DNA of 64,000 nucleotides from JAJPHW01 sp963799065 (GCA_963799065.1 CAWCVJ010000003.1:62001-126000), one strand, 5' to 3'. Positions 8,101 through 16,784 are shown, counted from the first letter of the stretch. The notes: generated from the sequence alone by a model not told the origin. Numbers and translations: made by a program.

Positions 8101-8205
8101 GCCGCGCAGGCCGCCGCGATTATCCTGCGCTTGCAAAAGGGTGATGGCGAAAGAAACGAACAGGAATAAGGCCAGCTTCGACTTCTGCGAGCTTATGAAG
8201 GTCAT
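5194..8205 (-). CDS. Oar-like TonB-dependent outer-membrane receptor
   Basis: This 1003-residue protein is a very large outer-membrane receptor of the Oar/carboxypeptidase-regulatory type that dominates Acidobacteria genomes. A signal peptide (hydrophobic ALFLFVSFAITLL, then QAQ) leads into a carboxypeptidase-regulatory-like beta domain at about 30-110 (GGLRGVVQDASGARI). A plug-like region follows (QSDLRELPLAARSFANIAYLAPG), and the remainder is a long barrel rich in Asn, aromatic and Gly residues ending in GVRVDF, with the terminal Phe that the Bam machinery recognises. It probably imports a bulky ligand such as an oligosaccharide, peptide or siderophore complex; the ligand cannot be read. 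It is transcribed divergently from the BlaI/M56 pair, which may control it. No clear Shine-Dalgarno precedes ATG 8205. Confidence 0.88.
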   Translation of the reverse strand: MTFISSQKSKLALFLFVSFAITLLQAQDNRGGLRGVVQDASGARIAASSIQIASDTSADQRNLTTDNRGEFRADGLLPGAYILRVNAKGFALAESKVVVVVSTVRDLSVTLRPAVPQEQVNVEDRSSSITTQALDLASAVHQTAVSQSDLRELPLAARSFANIAYLAPGTEPVEPSDPTKARITAVSTGGSSGLNNELSVDGGDNSDDFIGGFLQNFSPDTIQEFAIRTAQEDADTGGTTAGSVVITTRRGGNEWHGDGAFYGRAADLNARFPIENPAPNPKQPFARQNYVGAVGGPLIRDKVFFFSSLEYVHENASIAYSPNSTTQFNALAQLASQGLIPGVTSIAVPQNVPIPFRDYIGSVRFDWTQSPKSQWFWRTSEDSYLTRNALVQQATLPSTGLTTHNNYWNSVISNQYLFSPSWLGTFVFDASELHLTQTRNSDLGFALAFPFSSTSLTVSGFETYGDNQFATPITLFPAIRNQEKYQFRYDVTHTSGRHAPKFGINFIHEPVLSGAFAGNAETLYSFPQDPTSYLGNPAQFTADYNAGASTTPASNGTFSQNVQRLSLYAQDSWRVTPHLTVDYGLRYQTTFGLFEASGHSQANNPALLTLQALQIPLVSGAPKDYRKQIAPRLGFAYAPGDGGKTVFRGGFGLFFNDLAQTGWVTALQAVNSPTGPCTDVNHVLTGTGCIPAGGSGNLIDGNYKTPYAIHITGGVQHAFDKHWTLSADYTHEQGNHGYRAYSYTPGVNLFSPDPADQGNVPALNVFHSDNRSSYNALMLHLQGNWDKRFSLVANYTLSRAQTWGCVLGELFDYVNGVCNPLNAFGPGDYGPSGEDVTHRFVLAGLVLLPGGFELSTITQAESARPLTITLADNSGRISVNGIPESLDQVRGTPYVQADLRVSRPFKIKERVSVMPFAEFFNLFNRNNPGANYVTNIAALPVPAAQAAAGNITSLCANSACTATTPITSINQLRQPGGALGDFFGPGTTVGIPFAAQLGVRVDF

Positions 8206-8465
8206 TTTTGTTTTACCCGACTAGGTTTATCCCTGGCGGAAGAGTTTGAAGTGGGAGAGTCTTCCGTGGGTTGCGATGGACCGAGTTTCCGCGCCGATCC
8301 GTCTCAAACCTGGAGTCGGCCCCGCGAAGTCTGAGAGTACGGTTTGCGCGGCACGTACTACCAGCGGTCGTAGTTGCGTATCGGCAAAAACTTTCTTCTC
8401 TCTTGCGCCGAGAGCCGTTAAAAGCATAGTTTTGAATTGTCAGGATAAGATTTCGAGTTAGCCTC

Positions 8466-8897
8466 ATGAAAACAATCGTCAACCTGTTGCGACCTTCATC
8501 CAAAAGCCAGCTTGGCCCGTTGGAAACCGAGATGATGCGGCTGCTTTGGTTGCGCGGCAATGCGACGGTTCGCGAATTGGTGGAAGATCGACAGGTCAAG
8601 CAGGCCTACACGACGGTGATGACGACGCTGGATCGTCTCTACAAGAAAAGGTTGCTTGAGCGCGAGCCGGAAGGCCGAGCGTTTCGTTATTCACCCGCGT
8701 TTACCCAACAAGAACTGGAAGCGGCTGCGGCGGGCGAAACCATCCGGCAGTTGCTCAGTTCCAGTCATGCAGTCACCGTGCCGCTTTCCTACTTTGTGGA
8801 AGCGGTCAGCGAACACGATGCGGCCCTGCTGGACGACTTACAGCGCCTGCTCGATGAGAAACGAGCCGAGCTAAAGCAGGGTCGGGAGAAGCGCTGA
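8466..8897 (+). CDS. BlaI/MecI/CopY-family repressor
   Basis: The 143-residue protein is a winged-helix repressor of the penicillinase-repressor family. The family signature is visible in LGPLETEMMRLLWLRGNATVRELVED, QAYTTVMTTLDRLYKKRLLERE and FRYSPAFTQQE. The C-terminal half is the helical dimer region cut by the cognate protease in BlaI/MecI. The M56 peptidase gene follows with a one-base overlap (TGATG), so they form a sensor-protease/repressor unit. No beta-lactamase gene is near; the divergent TonB receptor is the closest possible target. No obvious BlaI palindrome was found in the 260-bp divergent region. Confidence 0.9.
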   Translation: MKTIVNLLRPSSKSQLGPLETEMMRLLWLRGNATVRELVEDRQVKQAYTTVMTTLDRLYKKRLLEREPEGRAFRYSPAFTQQELEAAAAGETIRQLLSSSHAVTVPLSYFVEAVSEHDAALLDDLQRLLDEKRAELKQGREKR

Positions 8898-9850
8898 TGT
8901 TTGCGGCTCGCGGCATCGGCGTGGTGCTGGCGGTTTTCCTGATTGTTTATCTGGCGTTTTCTCTTCTTGTTGCGAGATTTTGGAAGCAGATGGATTCGTG
9001 GTTCAGGAATTCTTCCCGGGCGGACTCGGCGAATTTCCTTTTCTGCCTGCGAGTATTGCCTTTTGTCGCGGCTTCCGCGGTGATAATTTTTATCACGATC
9101 CCTTCGTTCTGGCTCCTGGAGCCGCGTTCAGGTAGCGAGCCGGTGGGAACGGCACCGGTTACGCTGGCTCTCCTCTGTGCTCTGGGCCTGGCCTTTGGAA
9201 TCATGCGCGCGATTGCCGCCCAACGCCGCACGGAGCGAGCGATCACCGAATGGCTGAACGGATCTTCGGATCTGGAGGCGGAAGGATTCGATGCCGGTGA
9301 CGTCCCCGTGATCCAGACGGGTCCACACGCTCCCAGCATGACTGTGGCGGGCATCAGTTCGCCAATGGTTCTTGTCTCGGGCGCGGCCGTCAACGTTTTA
9401 TCGCAGACCGAATTGCGAGGGGCCTTGCGGCACGAGATGGCGCACGTTCGACGCTTTGACAATCTCAAGAAGCTTATTTTTCGAGCCGTTTTTTTCCCTG
9501 GCATGTCTGCCCTTGAGAAAGCCTGGTCGGAAGCCGCGGAGATGGCGGCCGATGACTTCGCGGTAAACGAATTGCAGGACGCGCTCGACCTGGCATCGGC
9601 ATTGATTAAGCTTTCGCGGTTGGCTCCTGTGCACTTCGCCGGCTTGACCACCGGATTGTTGCATAGCTCGACTGCTCTCAGTGCCCGGGTTGAACGGCTG
9701 GTTTCCTGGGATGCCCGGCCGCGGAACGTCGGCCGCATTCATTGGATCGTCGTGACGGCGCCGCTGTTTGCGCTTGCCGCTTCTGTGGGGGCGAGTTACA
9801 GCACAATTCTGCTCGACATGCATCGCATCACAGAGTGGCTGGTCCGCTAG
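8897..9850 (+). CDS. M56-family (BlaR1-like) membrane metallopeptidase
   Basis: This 317-residue membrane protease is the probable partner that inactivates the BlaI-type repressor. Hydrophobic segments lie near residues 4-26, 55-73, 87-107 and about 281-300. The zinc motif HEMAH is at 179-183 in RGALRHEMAHVRRFDN, and a later acidic helix (SEAAEMAADDFAV, about 210-222) supplies the third ligand as in BlaR1/MecR1. Unlike BlaR1 it has no C-terminal penicillin-binding sensor domain, so the signal it senses is unknown. The gene overlaps blaI-like by one base and converges on prmC with a 4-bp overlap. Confidence 0.87.
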   Translation: MFAARGIGVVLAVFLIVYLAFSLLVARFWKQMDSWFRNSSRADSANFLFCLRVLPFVAASAVIIFITIPSFWLLEPRSGSEPVGTAPVTLALLCALGLAFGIMRAIAAQRRTERAITEWLNGSSDLEAEGFDAGDVPVIQTGPHAPSMTVAGISSPMVLVSGAAVNVLSQTELRGALRHEMAHVRRFDNLKKLIFRAVFFPGMSALEKAWSEAAEMAADDFAVNELQDALDLASALIKLSRLAPVHFAGLTTGLLHSSTALSARVERLVSWDARPRNVGRIHWIVVTAPLFALAASVGASYSTILLDMHRITEWLVR

Positions 9851-10689
9851 GTCCGTTTCCGCGCGGCGGCGATTCGCGGAATTCCTTGCAGGTCGTTCGC
9901 AACACTCACTTCATCCCAATCATGCAGCAGTGCTTGTACAGCGCCGGTAATGCTTCCGCTGATTTCCATGAGCAGCCATCCACCGGGACTTAGCACCGTT
10001 CGAGCTTGTGGAATTAGGCGCTCGATGATTTCTGTGCCGGTGAGTCCGGCGAATACTGCGCTTCGCGGTTCGAACTTGCGGACTTCCAGCTGAACCTCAT
10101 TTTCCTCGGACTCGCCGACGTAGGGCGGATTGGAGACGACAAGATCGAAGCTGGCCGGGGAGAATCCCGTGAGAAGATCTCTTTCGTAAAACTGAATTCG
10201 ATCCGCGACGTTGAGTCGCGCAGCGTTTTCGCGTGCTAGCGTCAGTGCTGCGGGTGAAATGTCTGTGGCGCTGATTTCAGCACCGGTCAACTCTCTCGTC
10301 AGAGCGATTGCGATGCATCCAGAGCCGGTCCCGACATCTACGATGCGGGGCTGTGCGAAATGTCTGACTCGGGACAGCGCGGCCTCGATCAGATGCTCGG
10401 TTTCTGGCCGCGGGATAAGAACGGCCGGAGTGACGAGGAAATCGAGTCCCCAGAATTCCTGATGACCTGTGATGTACTGCGTAGGGTAACCTTTCAGTCG
10501 CCGGCTCAGTGCGTCATTGAATCGGTCGAGTTCCAATGAAGTCAGTTCACGTTCGGGGTGGGCATAAAGATGAGCGCGATCGCATCCCAGAGTGAACATC
10601 AGAAGAGTTTCGGCGTTGAGGCGGGGCGATCCGACATTCGCCGCGGCTAACGATTCGATTGCCGACGCTAGAGCTTGCCTGAGTTGCAC
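9847..10689 (-). CDS. prmC: peptide chain release factor glutamine methyltransferase
   Basis: PrmC (HemK) methylates the glutamine of the GGQ motif in RF1 and RF2, aiding translation termination. The 280-residue protein has the N-terminal helical substrate domain, the hallmark IPRPETE (about 92-98), the SAM motif VDVGTGSGCIAIAL (about 117-130) and the catalytic NPPY at 187-190 in VVSNPPYVGES. The length is normal. prfA, often upstream, is not here; the next gene upstream is a UPF0145 protein ending 2 bp before the start, so they may share a transcript. Confidence 0.95.
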   Translation of the reverse strand: MQLRQALASAIESLAAANVGSPRLNAETLLMFTLGCDRAHLYAHPERELTSLELDRFNDALSRRLKGYPTQYITGHQEFWGLDFLVTPAVLIPRPETEHLIEAALSRVRHFAQPRIVDVGTGSGCIAIALTRELTGAEISATDISPAALTLARENAARLNVADRIQFYERDLLTGFSPASFDLVVSNPPYVGESEENEVQLEVRKFEPRSAVFAGLTGTEIIERLIPQARTVLSPGGWLLMEISGSITGAVQALLHDWDEVSVANDLQGIPRIAAARKRT

Positions 10690-10690
10690 G

Positions 10691-11059
10691 CTACTTATTC
10701 GGCTCGACGAATACGGCGGTTCCGTAGGCGAGCACTTCGGTGACGCCCTGCATCACTTCCGTGGCGTCGTAACGCGCGCCCACCACGGCGTTGCCGCCAA
10801 TTTCAGCCGCGTGTTGCAGCATCAGGTCGAAAGCCTCGGCGCGCGTTTTCTCGCAGAGATTGGTGAGCAGTGTGATGTTGCCGCCTAGAATAGTCTGCAA
10901 GCCGGCGCCGATGGTTCCGAAGATGGAGCGCGAGCGGACCACGATGCCGCGAACCACGCCGAGGGTGCGGGTGACTTTGAAGCCGTCCAACTCAAACTGC
11001 GTGGTGACCATGTTGTGCGCCACCATGCGTCCCGGAGCGCTGTAGCTCGCCATGCTCAT
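10691..11059 (-). CDS. YbjQ/UPF0145 family protein
   Basis: This small protein (122 residues from the first ATG, about 107 if it starts at MVTTQF as family members usually do) belongs to UPF0145, whose E. coli member is YbjQ. Typical segments are GVVRGIVVRSRSIFGTIGAGLQ, RAEAFDLMLQHAAEIGGNAVVGARYD and EVLAYGTAVFV. Members form a pentameric fold; the biochemical role is not established. It sits directly upstream of prmC with a 1-bp gap. The first ATG has only a weak AGG upstream, so the exact start is uncertain. Confidence 0.88.
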   Translation of the reverse strand: MSMASYSAPGRMVAHNMVTTQFELDGFKVTRTLGVVRGIVVRSRSIFGTIGAGLQTILGGNITLLTNLCEKTRAEAFDLMLQHAAEIGGNAVVGARYDATEVMQGVTEVLAYGTAVFVEPNK

Positions 11060-11107
11060 CTTGAAGACCTCGCGTTCTGGAAATGCAATCGCGGCTTGCG
11101 CCTTACC

Positions 11108-11290
11108 TTATTCCAATTCCGCCCGAATCACAAATTCCTCGACATTGTGGTCATAGCTGATTTGCAGGACGTTGGGCTTGCAACACACTTGGCAATCCTC
11201 GACATAAGATTGGCGGCTGCCCGCGCTTTCGTCCACGACGGTTTCGTTCCACTCGCCGCAACTCGCGCATTGGAATCCCGAAGTGCTCAT
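11108..11290 (-). CDS. CPXCG-motif cysteine-rich small protein
   Basis: A 60-residue protein of the Cys-rich CPXCG family. Cysteines at 8 and 11 (CASCG) and at 33, 36 and 37 (CQVCCKP) form a zinc-ribbon-like pair; the rest is a short beta region ending EEFVIRAELE. Family members are small soluble proteins of unknown function. ATG 11290 fits the family start; the frame open to 11344 adds a basic stretch that does not belong. It may be the first gene of a minus-strand run into UPF0145 and prmC, 48 bp before UPF0145. Confidence 0.85.
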   Translation of the reverse strand: MSTSGFQCASCGEWNETVVDESAGSRQSYVEDCQVCCKPNVLQISYDHNVEEFVIRAELE

Positions 11291-11418
11291 GATTGGAATG
11301 CTTTGAGGTCTATAATTCCGTCTTGCTCGCGGACGGATTATCAACTTTGAGAATCAGAAGGCGGTTCCAGAATACAGCCCGAGCGGTTACCCGCACGAGC
11401 GGGGACGCTCGCACCTAC

Positions 11419-13440
11419 ATGGTTTGTTTCTTGCTGGCAGGTTTTGCTTTTGCCGCGGAGCCGCCGTCGCCGCCGACATACAGCGTGCACATGGAAACGG
11501 CTTCCATCGCGATGAAAGACGGCATCCATTTGGCCGCAACTTTATACATGCCGGATGGCGTGAAACCGGCTGAGAAATTCCCGGCTCTCCTCGAGTACAT
11601 TCCCTACCGCAAGGACGATGACACTGCGGCCGAGGACTATGGCAGGCACACGTATTTCGCGAAGCGAGGGTACGTTGGCGTGCGCGTGGACATCCGCGGA
11701 TTCGGAGCGAGCGAGGGGGTTCCGCCCGAGCGAGAATATTCCGATCAAGAACAGGAGGATTGCGAGGAAGTCATTCACTGGCTGGCGACCCAGCCGTGGT
11801 CGAACGGAAACGTCGGCATGTTCGGAATTTCGTGGGGCGGATTTAGCGCGCTGCAGATGGCGATGCGGCATCCGCCGGAACTGAAGGCGATTCTCGCGGT
11901 CGATGCCACGGCCGAGCTATTTCATGATGACGTTCACTATATCGACGGCATGGCGCACGTGGATGAGTTCGAACTCAACATGGACATGGCTGAGGGATGG
12001 ACAGGTGCGCCTGGTTATACGCTCGACGAAAAAGTGTTGGGGCCACGCTTCGATTCGCCGCCGTGGTCACTGTTGTATTTGAGGCATCAGCGCGATAGCG
12101 CGTTTTGGCGTGGCGTGGTCAAGCCCTATGGCGAAATTCGCGTTCCGTGTTTTCTGATTGGCGGATTGTTCGACGGCTATCGCGACAGCATTCCCGACAT
12201 GCTGATGCAGACGAAAGCACCGATCAGAGCGATTGTGGGGCCGTGGAATCACACCTATCCCAATGACGCGGTGCCCGGTCCGCGAGTCGAGTGGCGCGAT
12301 CAGGCGGTGCGATGGTGGGATTATTGGTTAAAGGGGCGTGACACGGGAGTGCTGCGAGATCCGCGACTCGCGATTTACATGCAGCACTGGCACCCCCCGG
12401 ACCCGAATCTGCAAACTGTTCCCGGAGAGTGGCGAAGAGAAGATGCGTGGCCGCCGCCCGAGGCGAAAGACATGAGGTGGTTCTTGCAAGCGAATCACAC
12501 ACTGGATACCGCGCCGAGCGATGTCGCCGTGCACAGGTTGAAGTACATTCCCACGGTCGGCGTAGGCGCGGGGTTCTGGTGGGGAGAATTGTTGAGCGAC
12601 CAGCGTCCGGTGGATGCGTTCAGTTTGGTTTACGACTCCGCGCCGCTAAACGAAGACGTGGCTATCTTGGGACGCCCGCACGCTGTGTTGCAGGCGTCGG
12701 CCGATGCCCCACTCGCAGATTGGTTTGCGCGCTTGTCCGATGTAGCCCCCGACGGAACGGTGACGCAGATCACCGGTGTTGGGCTGAATGGTGCGCAGCG
12801 CGATGGCATGGACAATCCGACAGACTTGGAGCCGGGAAAAACTTATTCGCTGGATTTGGAAATGCATCTGGCGTCGTGGGTATTTCCCAAAGGGCATCGC
12901 ATTCGTATCGCGATTTCCAACGCGCTGTGGCCGATGGTTTTGCCGACGCCGTTTTCGATGACCACCGCACTTGATCTTGGCGGAGCCTCCGGGTCGCGGT
13001 TAGTTTTGCCTATCGTGCCCTTGCAGGGAATGGCCGCGCCCATTTTTGCTCCGCCGGAGCCCTCCGAAGAAAGAAAAGACATTCAGACGGTGGGTTTTCC
13101 GTGGCCCGGCGATTGGACGGTGGAACGCGATGAGGCGCGGCAGAAGACGACTGTGCATTGGAAAGGGAGGTACGGCAGCGTCTTTCCGTGGGGCAAAGAA
13201 GACGACACCGAAGCAATGACCTACGAAACCGAGGACGCACATCCAGAAAAGAGTTCGGTGCAGGGTGAAGCGGAGAGCACATTCGCGCTGCAAGGCCGGA
13301 CGTTGATTTGGCGCGGGCGTTTATCGGTGACCACGGATCGCGAGAATTTTTATTACAAGTACACGCGAGAGCTGCTGAAGGATGGCGTGATCGTCAAGCG
13401 CAAGACTTGGGAGGAGACGGTCAAGCGCGATCATCAGTAA
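11419..13440 (+). CDS. secreted CocE/NonD-family (peptidase S15-like) hydrolase
   Basis: The 673-residue protein is an alpha/beta hydrolase of the CocE/NonD family, related to X-prolyl dipeptidyl aminopeptidase and cocaine esterase. A short signal peptide (MVCFLLAGFAFAA) starts at 11419. The hydrolase core shows IPYRKDD, VRVDIRGFGASEG, the Ser elbow FGISWGGFSAL, the Asp segment GGLFDGYRD and the His segment GPWNHTYP. The C-terminal third is the jelly-roll domain (HRIRIAISNALWP). It probably hydrolyses esters, amides or dipeptides in the periplasm; the substrate cannot be deduced. The frame is open from 11293 but the longer N-terminus is not protein-like. No operon partner is visible. Confidence 0.88.
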   Translation: MVCFLLAGFAFAAEPPSPPTYSVHMETASIAMKDGIHLAATLYMPDGVKPAEKFPALLEYIPYRKDDDTAAEDYGRHTYFAKRGYVGVRVDIRGFGASEGVPPEREYSDQEQEDCEEVIHWLATQPWSNGNVGMFGISWGGFSALQMAMRHPPELKAILAVDATAELFHDDVHYIDGMAHVDEFELNMDMAEGWTGAPGYTLDEKVLGPRFDSPPWSLLYLRHQRDSAFWRGVVKPYGEIRVPCFLIGGLFDGYRDSIPDMLMQTKAPIRAIVGPWNHTYPNDAVPGPRVEWRDQAVRWWDYWLKGRDTGVLRDPRLAIYMQHWHPPDPNLQTVPGEWRREDAWPPPEAKDMRWFLQANHTLDTAPSDVAVHRLKYIPTVGVGAGFWWGELLSDQRPVDAFSLVYDSAPLNEDVAILGRPHAVLQASADAPLADWFARLSDVAPDGTVTQITGVGLNGAQRDGMDNPTDLEPGKTYSLDLEMHLASWVFPKGHRIRIAISNALWPMVLPTPFSMTTALDLGGASGSRLVLPIVPLQGMAAPIFAPPEPSEERKDIQTVGFPWPGDWTVERDEARQKTTVHWKGRYGSVFPWGKEDDTEAMTYETEDAHPEKSSVQGEAESTFALQGRTLIWRGRLSVTTDRENFYYKYTRELLKDGVIVKRKTWEETVKRDHQ

Positions 13441-13630
13441 CCGGGTGTTTGTGAGCGTCGAGCAATCTCACGACCAATGCATCCCTACAGCCCGTGCAAG
13501 AGATTTCACGATCATTTAATACTTCTGCAACCCGGCTTGTGGCATTTCTAAATCAGAGACAAGCTCATCCGTTCGTAGGCTCGCGAAGCTTTCTCAAGGA
13601 GTTCGCCCCGAACTCCAAATCGGAGTGGCC

Positions 13631-14974
13631 ATGACGATCAATCGAAGAAAGTTTCTTGGTGGAGTTGCTGGATTCTCGGGTGCCGCGCTTGCCGGATCAA
13701 TGGCAGGTTGGAGTCCGAAACGATTGTTTGCCAGCGAGACGCTGGGTGCGCGCAATTCAATTTCGCCGGAAGATTCCGGCGTTGAGCACATCGTCGTAGT
13801 GACCATGGAGAATCGCAGCCTGGATCACTTCCTCGGATGGTTGCCCGGAATCAATGGAATGCAGGCGGGGTTACAGTATGTGGATTCTAAAGGTAAGGCG
13901 CATAGCACGTACCCGCTGGCACCCGATTTTCGCGGCTGCGGCCATCTCGATCCGGATCATAGTTATCCCGGCGCACGCATCTGCTACGACGGCGGTAAGA
14001 TGGACGGCTTCCTCCTCGACACCGCCAACGATGTCTTCTGTATTGGATATTACGAGCAGAAAGATATTCCGTTCTATGGCGCGCTGGCTCTCAACTATAC
14101 GACCTTCAGCCAATACTTCGCTTCGATTCTCGGGCCTACGTTTCCCAATCGCATTTTCATGCACGCCGCGCAAACGGACCGGTTGACTGACGATCCTTAT
14201 CCGTCGTTCTTACCCACCATATGGGACAACCTCGCCGCCGCCGGCGTGAGCGCAAACTACTACTATTCGAATGTTCCCTTCCTCAGCTTGTGGCTCACGA
14301 AGTATACGTCCATCACGAAGACCTATAGCCAATTCTTAAGCGATTGCAAGAACGGAACTCTGCCCTCGGTTTCCTTCGTCGATCCATCGTTCACGATTCT
14401 GGATATCGACCTTGGCACGGACGATCATCCCCACAACGATATTCATCGCGGCGACGCGTTTCTCTCGCAGACTTTTCGAGCCGTGGCCGAAGGGCCGGGC
14501 TGGCCGAATACGGTAATGATCATAAACTTCGATGAGTGGGGTGGATTCTTCGAACATGTGGCGCCGCCGCGAGCCATCGCCCCCAACAATGTCGACAAAG
14601 ATTTGGTCAACGGAAAAGCGCTGCTGGGGTGCCGCGTACCCACCGTGATTGCCTCTCCTTTCACGCTCGGAAGTCCAACGAACCCAAGGGTAAACACGGA
14701 AGTGTACGATCACACTTCGATTTTGAAATTGATCGAATGGCGATGGAACGTTCCGCCTCTGACAAAACGCGACTCCGCCAACGATACCGACGTAAACAAT
14801 CTGCTGGACGCACTCGACTTGTCCAATCCGAACACTACGGTTCCAACCCTGCCAAAGCCGCGAATGCCTTTCCCCATGCCTTGTTTGGAGGGAGACACGG
14901 TCGCGAAGCCAAGCGAGTGGGACGGACTGGTAAGATCCGGCGCGCTAAAGGGCTGGGGTCTGAATCGAATTTGA
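13631..14974 (+). CDS. Tat-exported phosphoesterase (phospholipase C/acid phosphatase family)
   Basis: The 447-residue protein starts with a twin-arginine signal (TINRRKFLGG and a hydrophobic stretch ending ALAGSMAG), so it is exported folded. The family signature EHIVVVTMENRSLDHFLGWLPG follows, with the metal and nucleophile region of the phosphoesterase/AcpA/PLC family; later DHSYPG, TFPNR, INFDEWGGFFEHV and DHTSILKLIEWRW match. The likely role is hydrolysis of phosphate esters such as phospholipids outside the cytoplasm, giving phosphate. ATG 13631 is preferred over GTG 13625. Its last 30 bp overlap the end of the convergent Rieske gene. Confidence 0.88.
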   Translation: MTINRRKFLGGVAGFSGAALAGSMAGWSPKRLFASETLGARNSISPEDSGVEHIVVVTMENRSLDHFLGWLPGINGMQAGLQYVDSKGKAHSTYPLAPDFRGCGHLDPDHSYPGARICYDGGKMDGFLLDTANDVFCIGYYEQKDIPFYGALALNYTTFSQYFASILGPTFPNRIFMHAAQTDRLTDDPYPSFLPTIWDNLAAAGVSANYYYSNVPFLSLWLTKYTSITKTYSQFLSDCKNGTLPSVSFVDPSFTILDIDLGTDDHPHNDIHRGDAFLSQTFRAVAEGPGWPNTVMIINFDEWGGFFEHVAPPRAIAPNNVDKDLVNGKALLGCRVPTVIASPFTLGSPTNPRVNTEVYDHTSILKLIEWRWNVPPLTKRDSANDTDVNNLLDALDLSNPNTTVPTLPKPRMPFPMPCLEGDTVAKPSEWDGLVRSGALKGWGLNRI

Positions 14975-16081
14975 GGTCTTGCCGGCCTTCAAGCCCGCCG
15001 CCAGCAGGCGATGGAACAGGTGTTCTCCGGCTTCGCGGCGGACTGACAGTCGTCCTGCGCCGTAGGCGCGGGACTTAAGTCCGCGCTGCACCGCTTCGCA
15101 AATTCCTAAGTCTTCGTCTTGCACGCGAGCGCCGACGGCTACGCTTTGCTCGTTATAGGCGCGTGCGCCCTCGCTAACGTCGGCGAAATAGAAATCGAAA
15201 ATTACGCGACAATGATCGGCGTCGATGGGGATGACGAGATTAGTGTCCATGTAGCCTTCGTAGGAGTTGATCATCAGATTGGGATATTGCCAGAAGTACC
15301 GGGCGCGATCCCCTTTCCGCGTCGCGCCCGTGGCGGCATCCTCGTCGGAAACCACCATGGGACTGGATTGCAGGCAGAAACGGTCTTCGTTCTCGATGGT
15401 GTACTGCTTGTAGTCCAGAACGGAGTTCAGTCCTTTGTGCAAATGAGGAACGTGGTAGCCGCCATCAAGATAGTTGTCAACGAAAACTTTCCAGTTGCAG
15501 GCGATGTCGTAAGTGCGGGAGTCGAAGTAGTGCAGCTTGGAGATTCCCAAAGGAGCGACGCGACTGACTAGTCCTCCCAGAAAGCTGGCCAGTGACTGCG
15601 CGTTAGGGTCGAGATTGACAAAGACGAAAGCTTCCCAGACTTCCGTCTTTATGGGAACCAGTCCGTTCTTTGCGCGATCGAAATTCTTTACCCCATCGAA
15701 CTCCGGCATGCCTTTCAGTGATCCGTCGAGGCCGTAGTTCCATCCGTGGTAAGGGCAGTGCAGTATCGATGCGATGCCGCACGGTTCAGTGACGACGGCG
15801 GCGGCATGGTGGCGGCAGACATTGTAGAAGCCGCGCAAAATGCAGTCATTGCCGCGCACTACAACGATCGGCTCGCCCGCGACGATGAAGGTGACGAATT
15901 GGCCGGCGGCCAGGACCTGATCGGCTCGTCCCACAAGTTGCCAGGTATTACTGAATACAGTCTTGTTTTCAAGTCCTGCGATTCGCGGATCAACGTACCA
16001 TGACGCAGGAATCGTCGACGCTTCTTCGATCGGTGCGGACGCGTCGTAGAGGGCGAGGACCTGTTCGATACTTTGGGCCAT
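14945..16081 (-). CDS. Rieske non-heme iron oxygenase, alpha subunit
   Basis: The 378-residue protein is an aromatic-ring-hydroxylating or choline-monooxygenase-like dioxygenase alpha subunit. The Rieske [2Fe-2S] ligands are C89-x-H91 (VCRHH) and C109-x-x-H112 (CPYHGW). The mononuclear iron site is seen in NWKVFVDNYLDGGYHVPHLH, with His210 and His215, plus an Asp in the C-terminal QDEDLGICEAVQRGL segment. It would hydroxylate a substrate with electrons from a reductase, which is not encoded here. It follows a TetR gene by 22 bp, so the pair is likely an operon under that regulator. The substrate is unknown; quaternary amines are one possibility from general resemblance. Confidence 0.88.
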   Translation of the reverse strand: MAQSIEQVLALYDASAPIEEASTIPASWYVDPRIAGLENKTVFSNTWQLVGRADQVLAAGQFVTFIVAGEPIVVVRGNDCILRGFYNVCRHHAAAVVTEPCGIASILHCPYHGWNYGLDGSLKGMPEFDGVKNFDRAKNGLVPIKTEVWEAFVFVNLDPNAQSLASFLGGLVSRVAPLGISKLHYFDSRTYDIACNWKVFVDNYLDGGYHVPHLHKGLNSVLDYKQYTIENEDRFCLQSSPMVVSDEDAATGATRKGDRARYFWQYPNLMINSYEGYMDTNLVIPIDADHCRVIFDFYFADVSEGARAYNEQSVAVGARVQDEDLGICEAVQRGLKSRAYGAGRLSVRREAGEHLFHRLLAAGLKAGKTSNSIQTPAL

Positions 16082-16103
16082 GTTGCAATCCGTTATTTCG
16101 GAA

Positions 16104-16784
16104 TCACACGCCTATCGCGCGGGTCAGGATGTCGAGGAACTGCGCGATGCGAGCTTCCTTCTTCTGCGTTATCTTCCCCTGATGGCGAAACAGGCCGGGA
16201 TCGAGTTCTTCGGTGAGCAGGGCATCTTGGAAACGCTCGACCGTCCAATCCAGGATGGAGACGATCATCTCTTGATCCATGTCATGACGCAACTCTTTGC
16301 GCTGAATGCCGAAACGCACGAAAGCGGCTGTTCCGTAGGGATCCTCCTCTCGCAGAAAGCGATTGATCTCGCGTTTCAGGTTGAGATCGCTGCCATAGTT
16401 GCCCAGCAGCGAAATGCGATACGGAATCCAATCTTCCTGAAGCAGGTGCTCGGTGCGAGATAACCAGTAGCGTAGAACGGCGAAGAATCCCTGAGCTTGC
16501 ACCTCGGCGGGCGCATCGAGATAGCGAGGAAAAGAACGCACCGCTTTTTTGTAGACTTCGAAGAAGAGGCCGTCCTTGCTGCCGAAGTGCTGGAAGACGG
16601 AACCTTTGGCGATGCCGAGTTCGGCGGCCATGTCTCCGACTCGCGCAGCGTTGTACCCTTGTTCGGCGAAGTGCCGCATGGCGGTGTCGACGATGCGCGT
16701 ACGCTTAATTTCAGAGCGCGGACGCAATGGAGCATTTCGTCGATACTTCGGTGGCGCAATGGTACTGCTGGAAATCCCGCTCAT
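16104..16784 (-). CDS. TetR-family transcriptional regulator
   Basis: The 226-residue regulator has the TetR N-terminal helix-turn-helix: RIVDTAMRHFAEQGYNAARV, then MAAELGIAKGSVFQHFGSKDGLFF. The C-terminal ligand domain is variable, as expected. ATG 16784 is chosen because GGGGGGTCAGG lies right upstream on the minus strand; a GTG at 16814 is also open. The Rieske oxygenase gene follows after 22 bp, so it probably controls that gene and itself. A palindrome at 16813-16826 upstream could be its operator. Confidence 0.9.
   Translation of the reverse strand: MSGISSSTIAPPKYRRNAPLRPRSEIKRTRIVDTAMRHFAEQGYNAARVGDMAAELGIAKGSVFQHFGSKDGLFFEVYKKAVRSFPRYLDAPAEVQAQGFFAVLRYWLSRTEHLLQEDWIPYRISLLGNYGSDLNLKREINRFLREEDPYGTAAFVRFGIQRKELRHDMDQEMIVSILDWTVERFQDALLTEELDPGLFRHQGKITQKKEARIAQFLDILTRAIGV

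Noticed and set aside
8206..8465. BlaI operator in the divergent region
   Set aside because: No TACA/TGTA-type dyad was found by eye.
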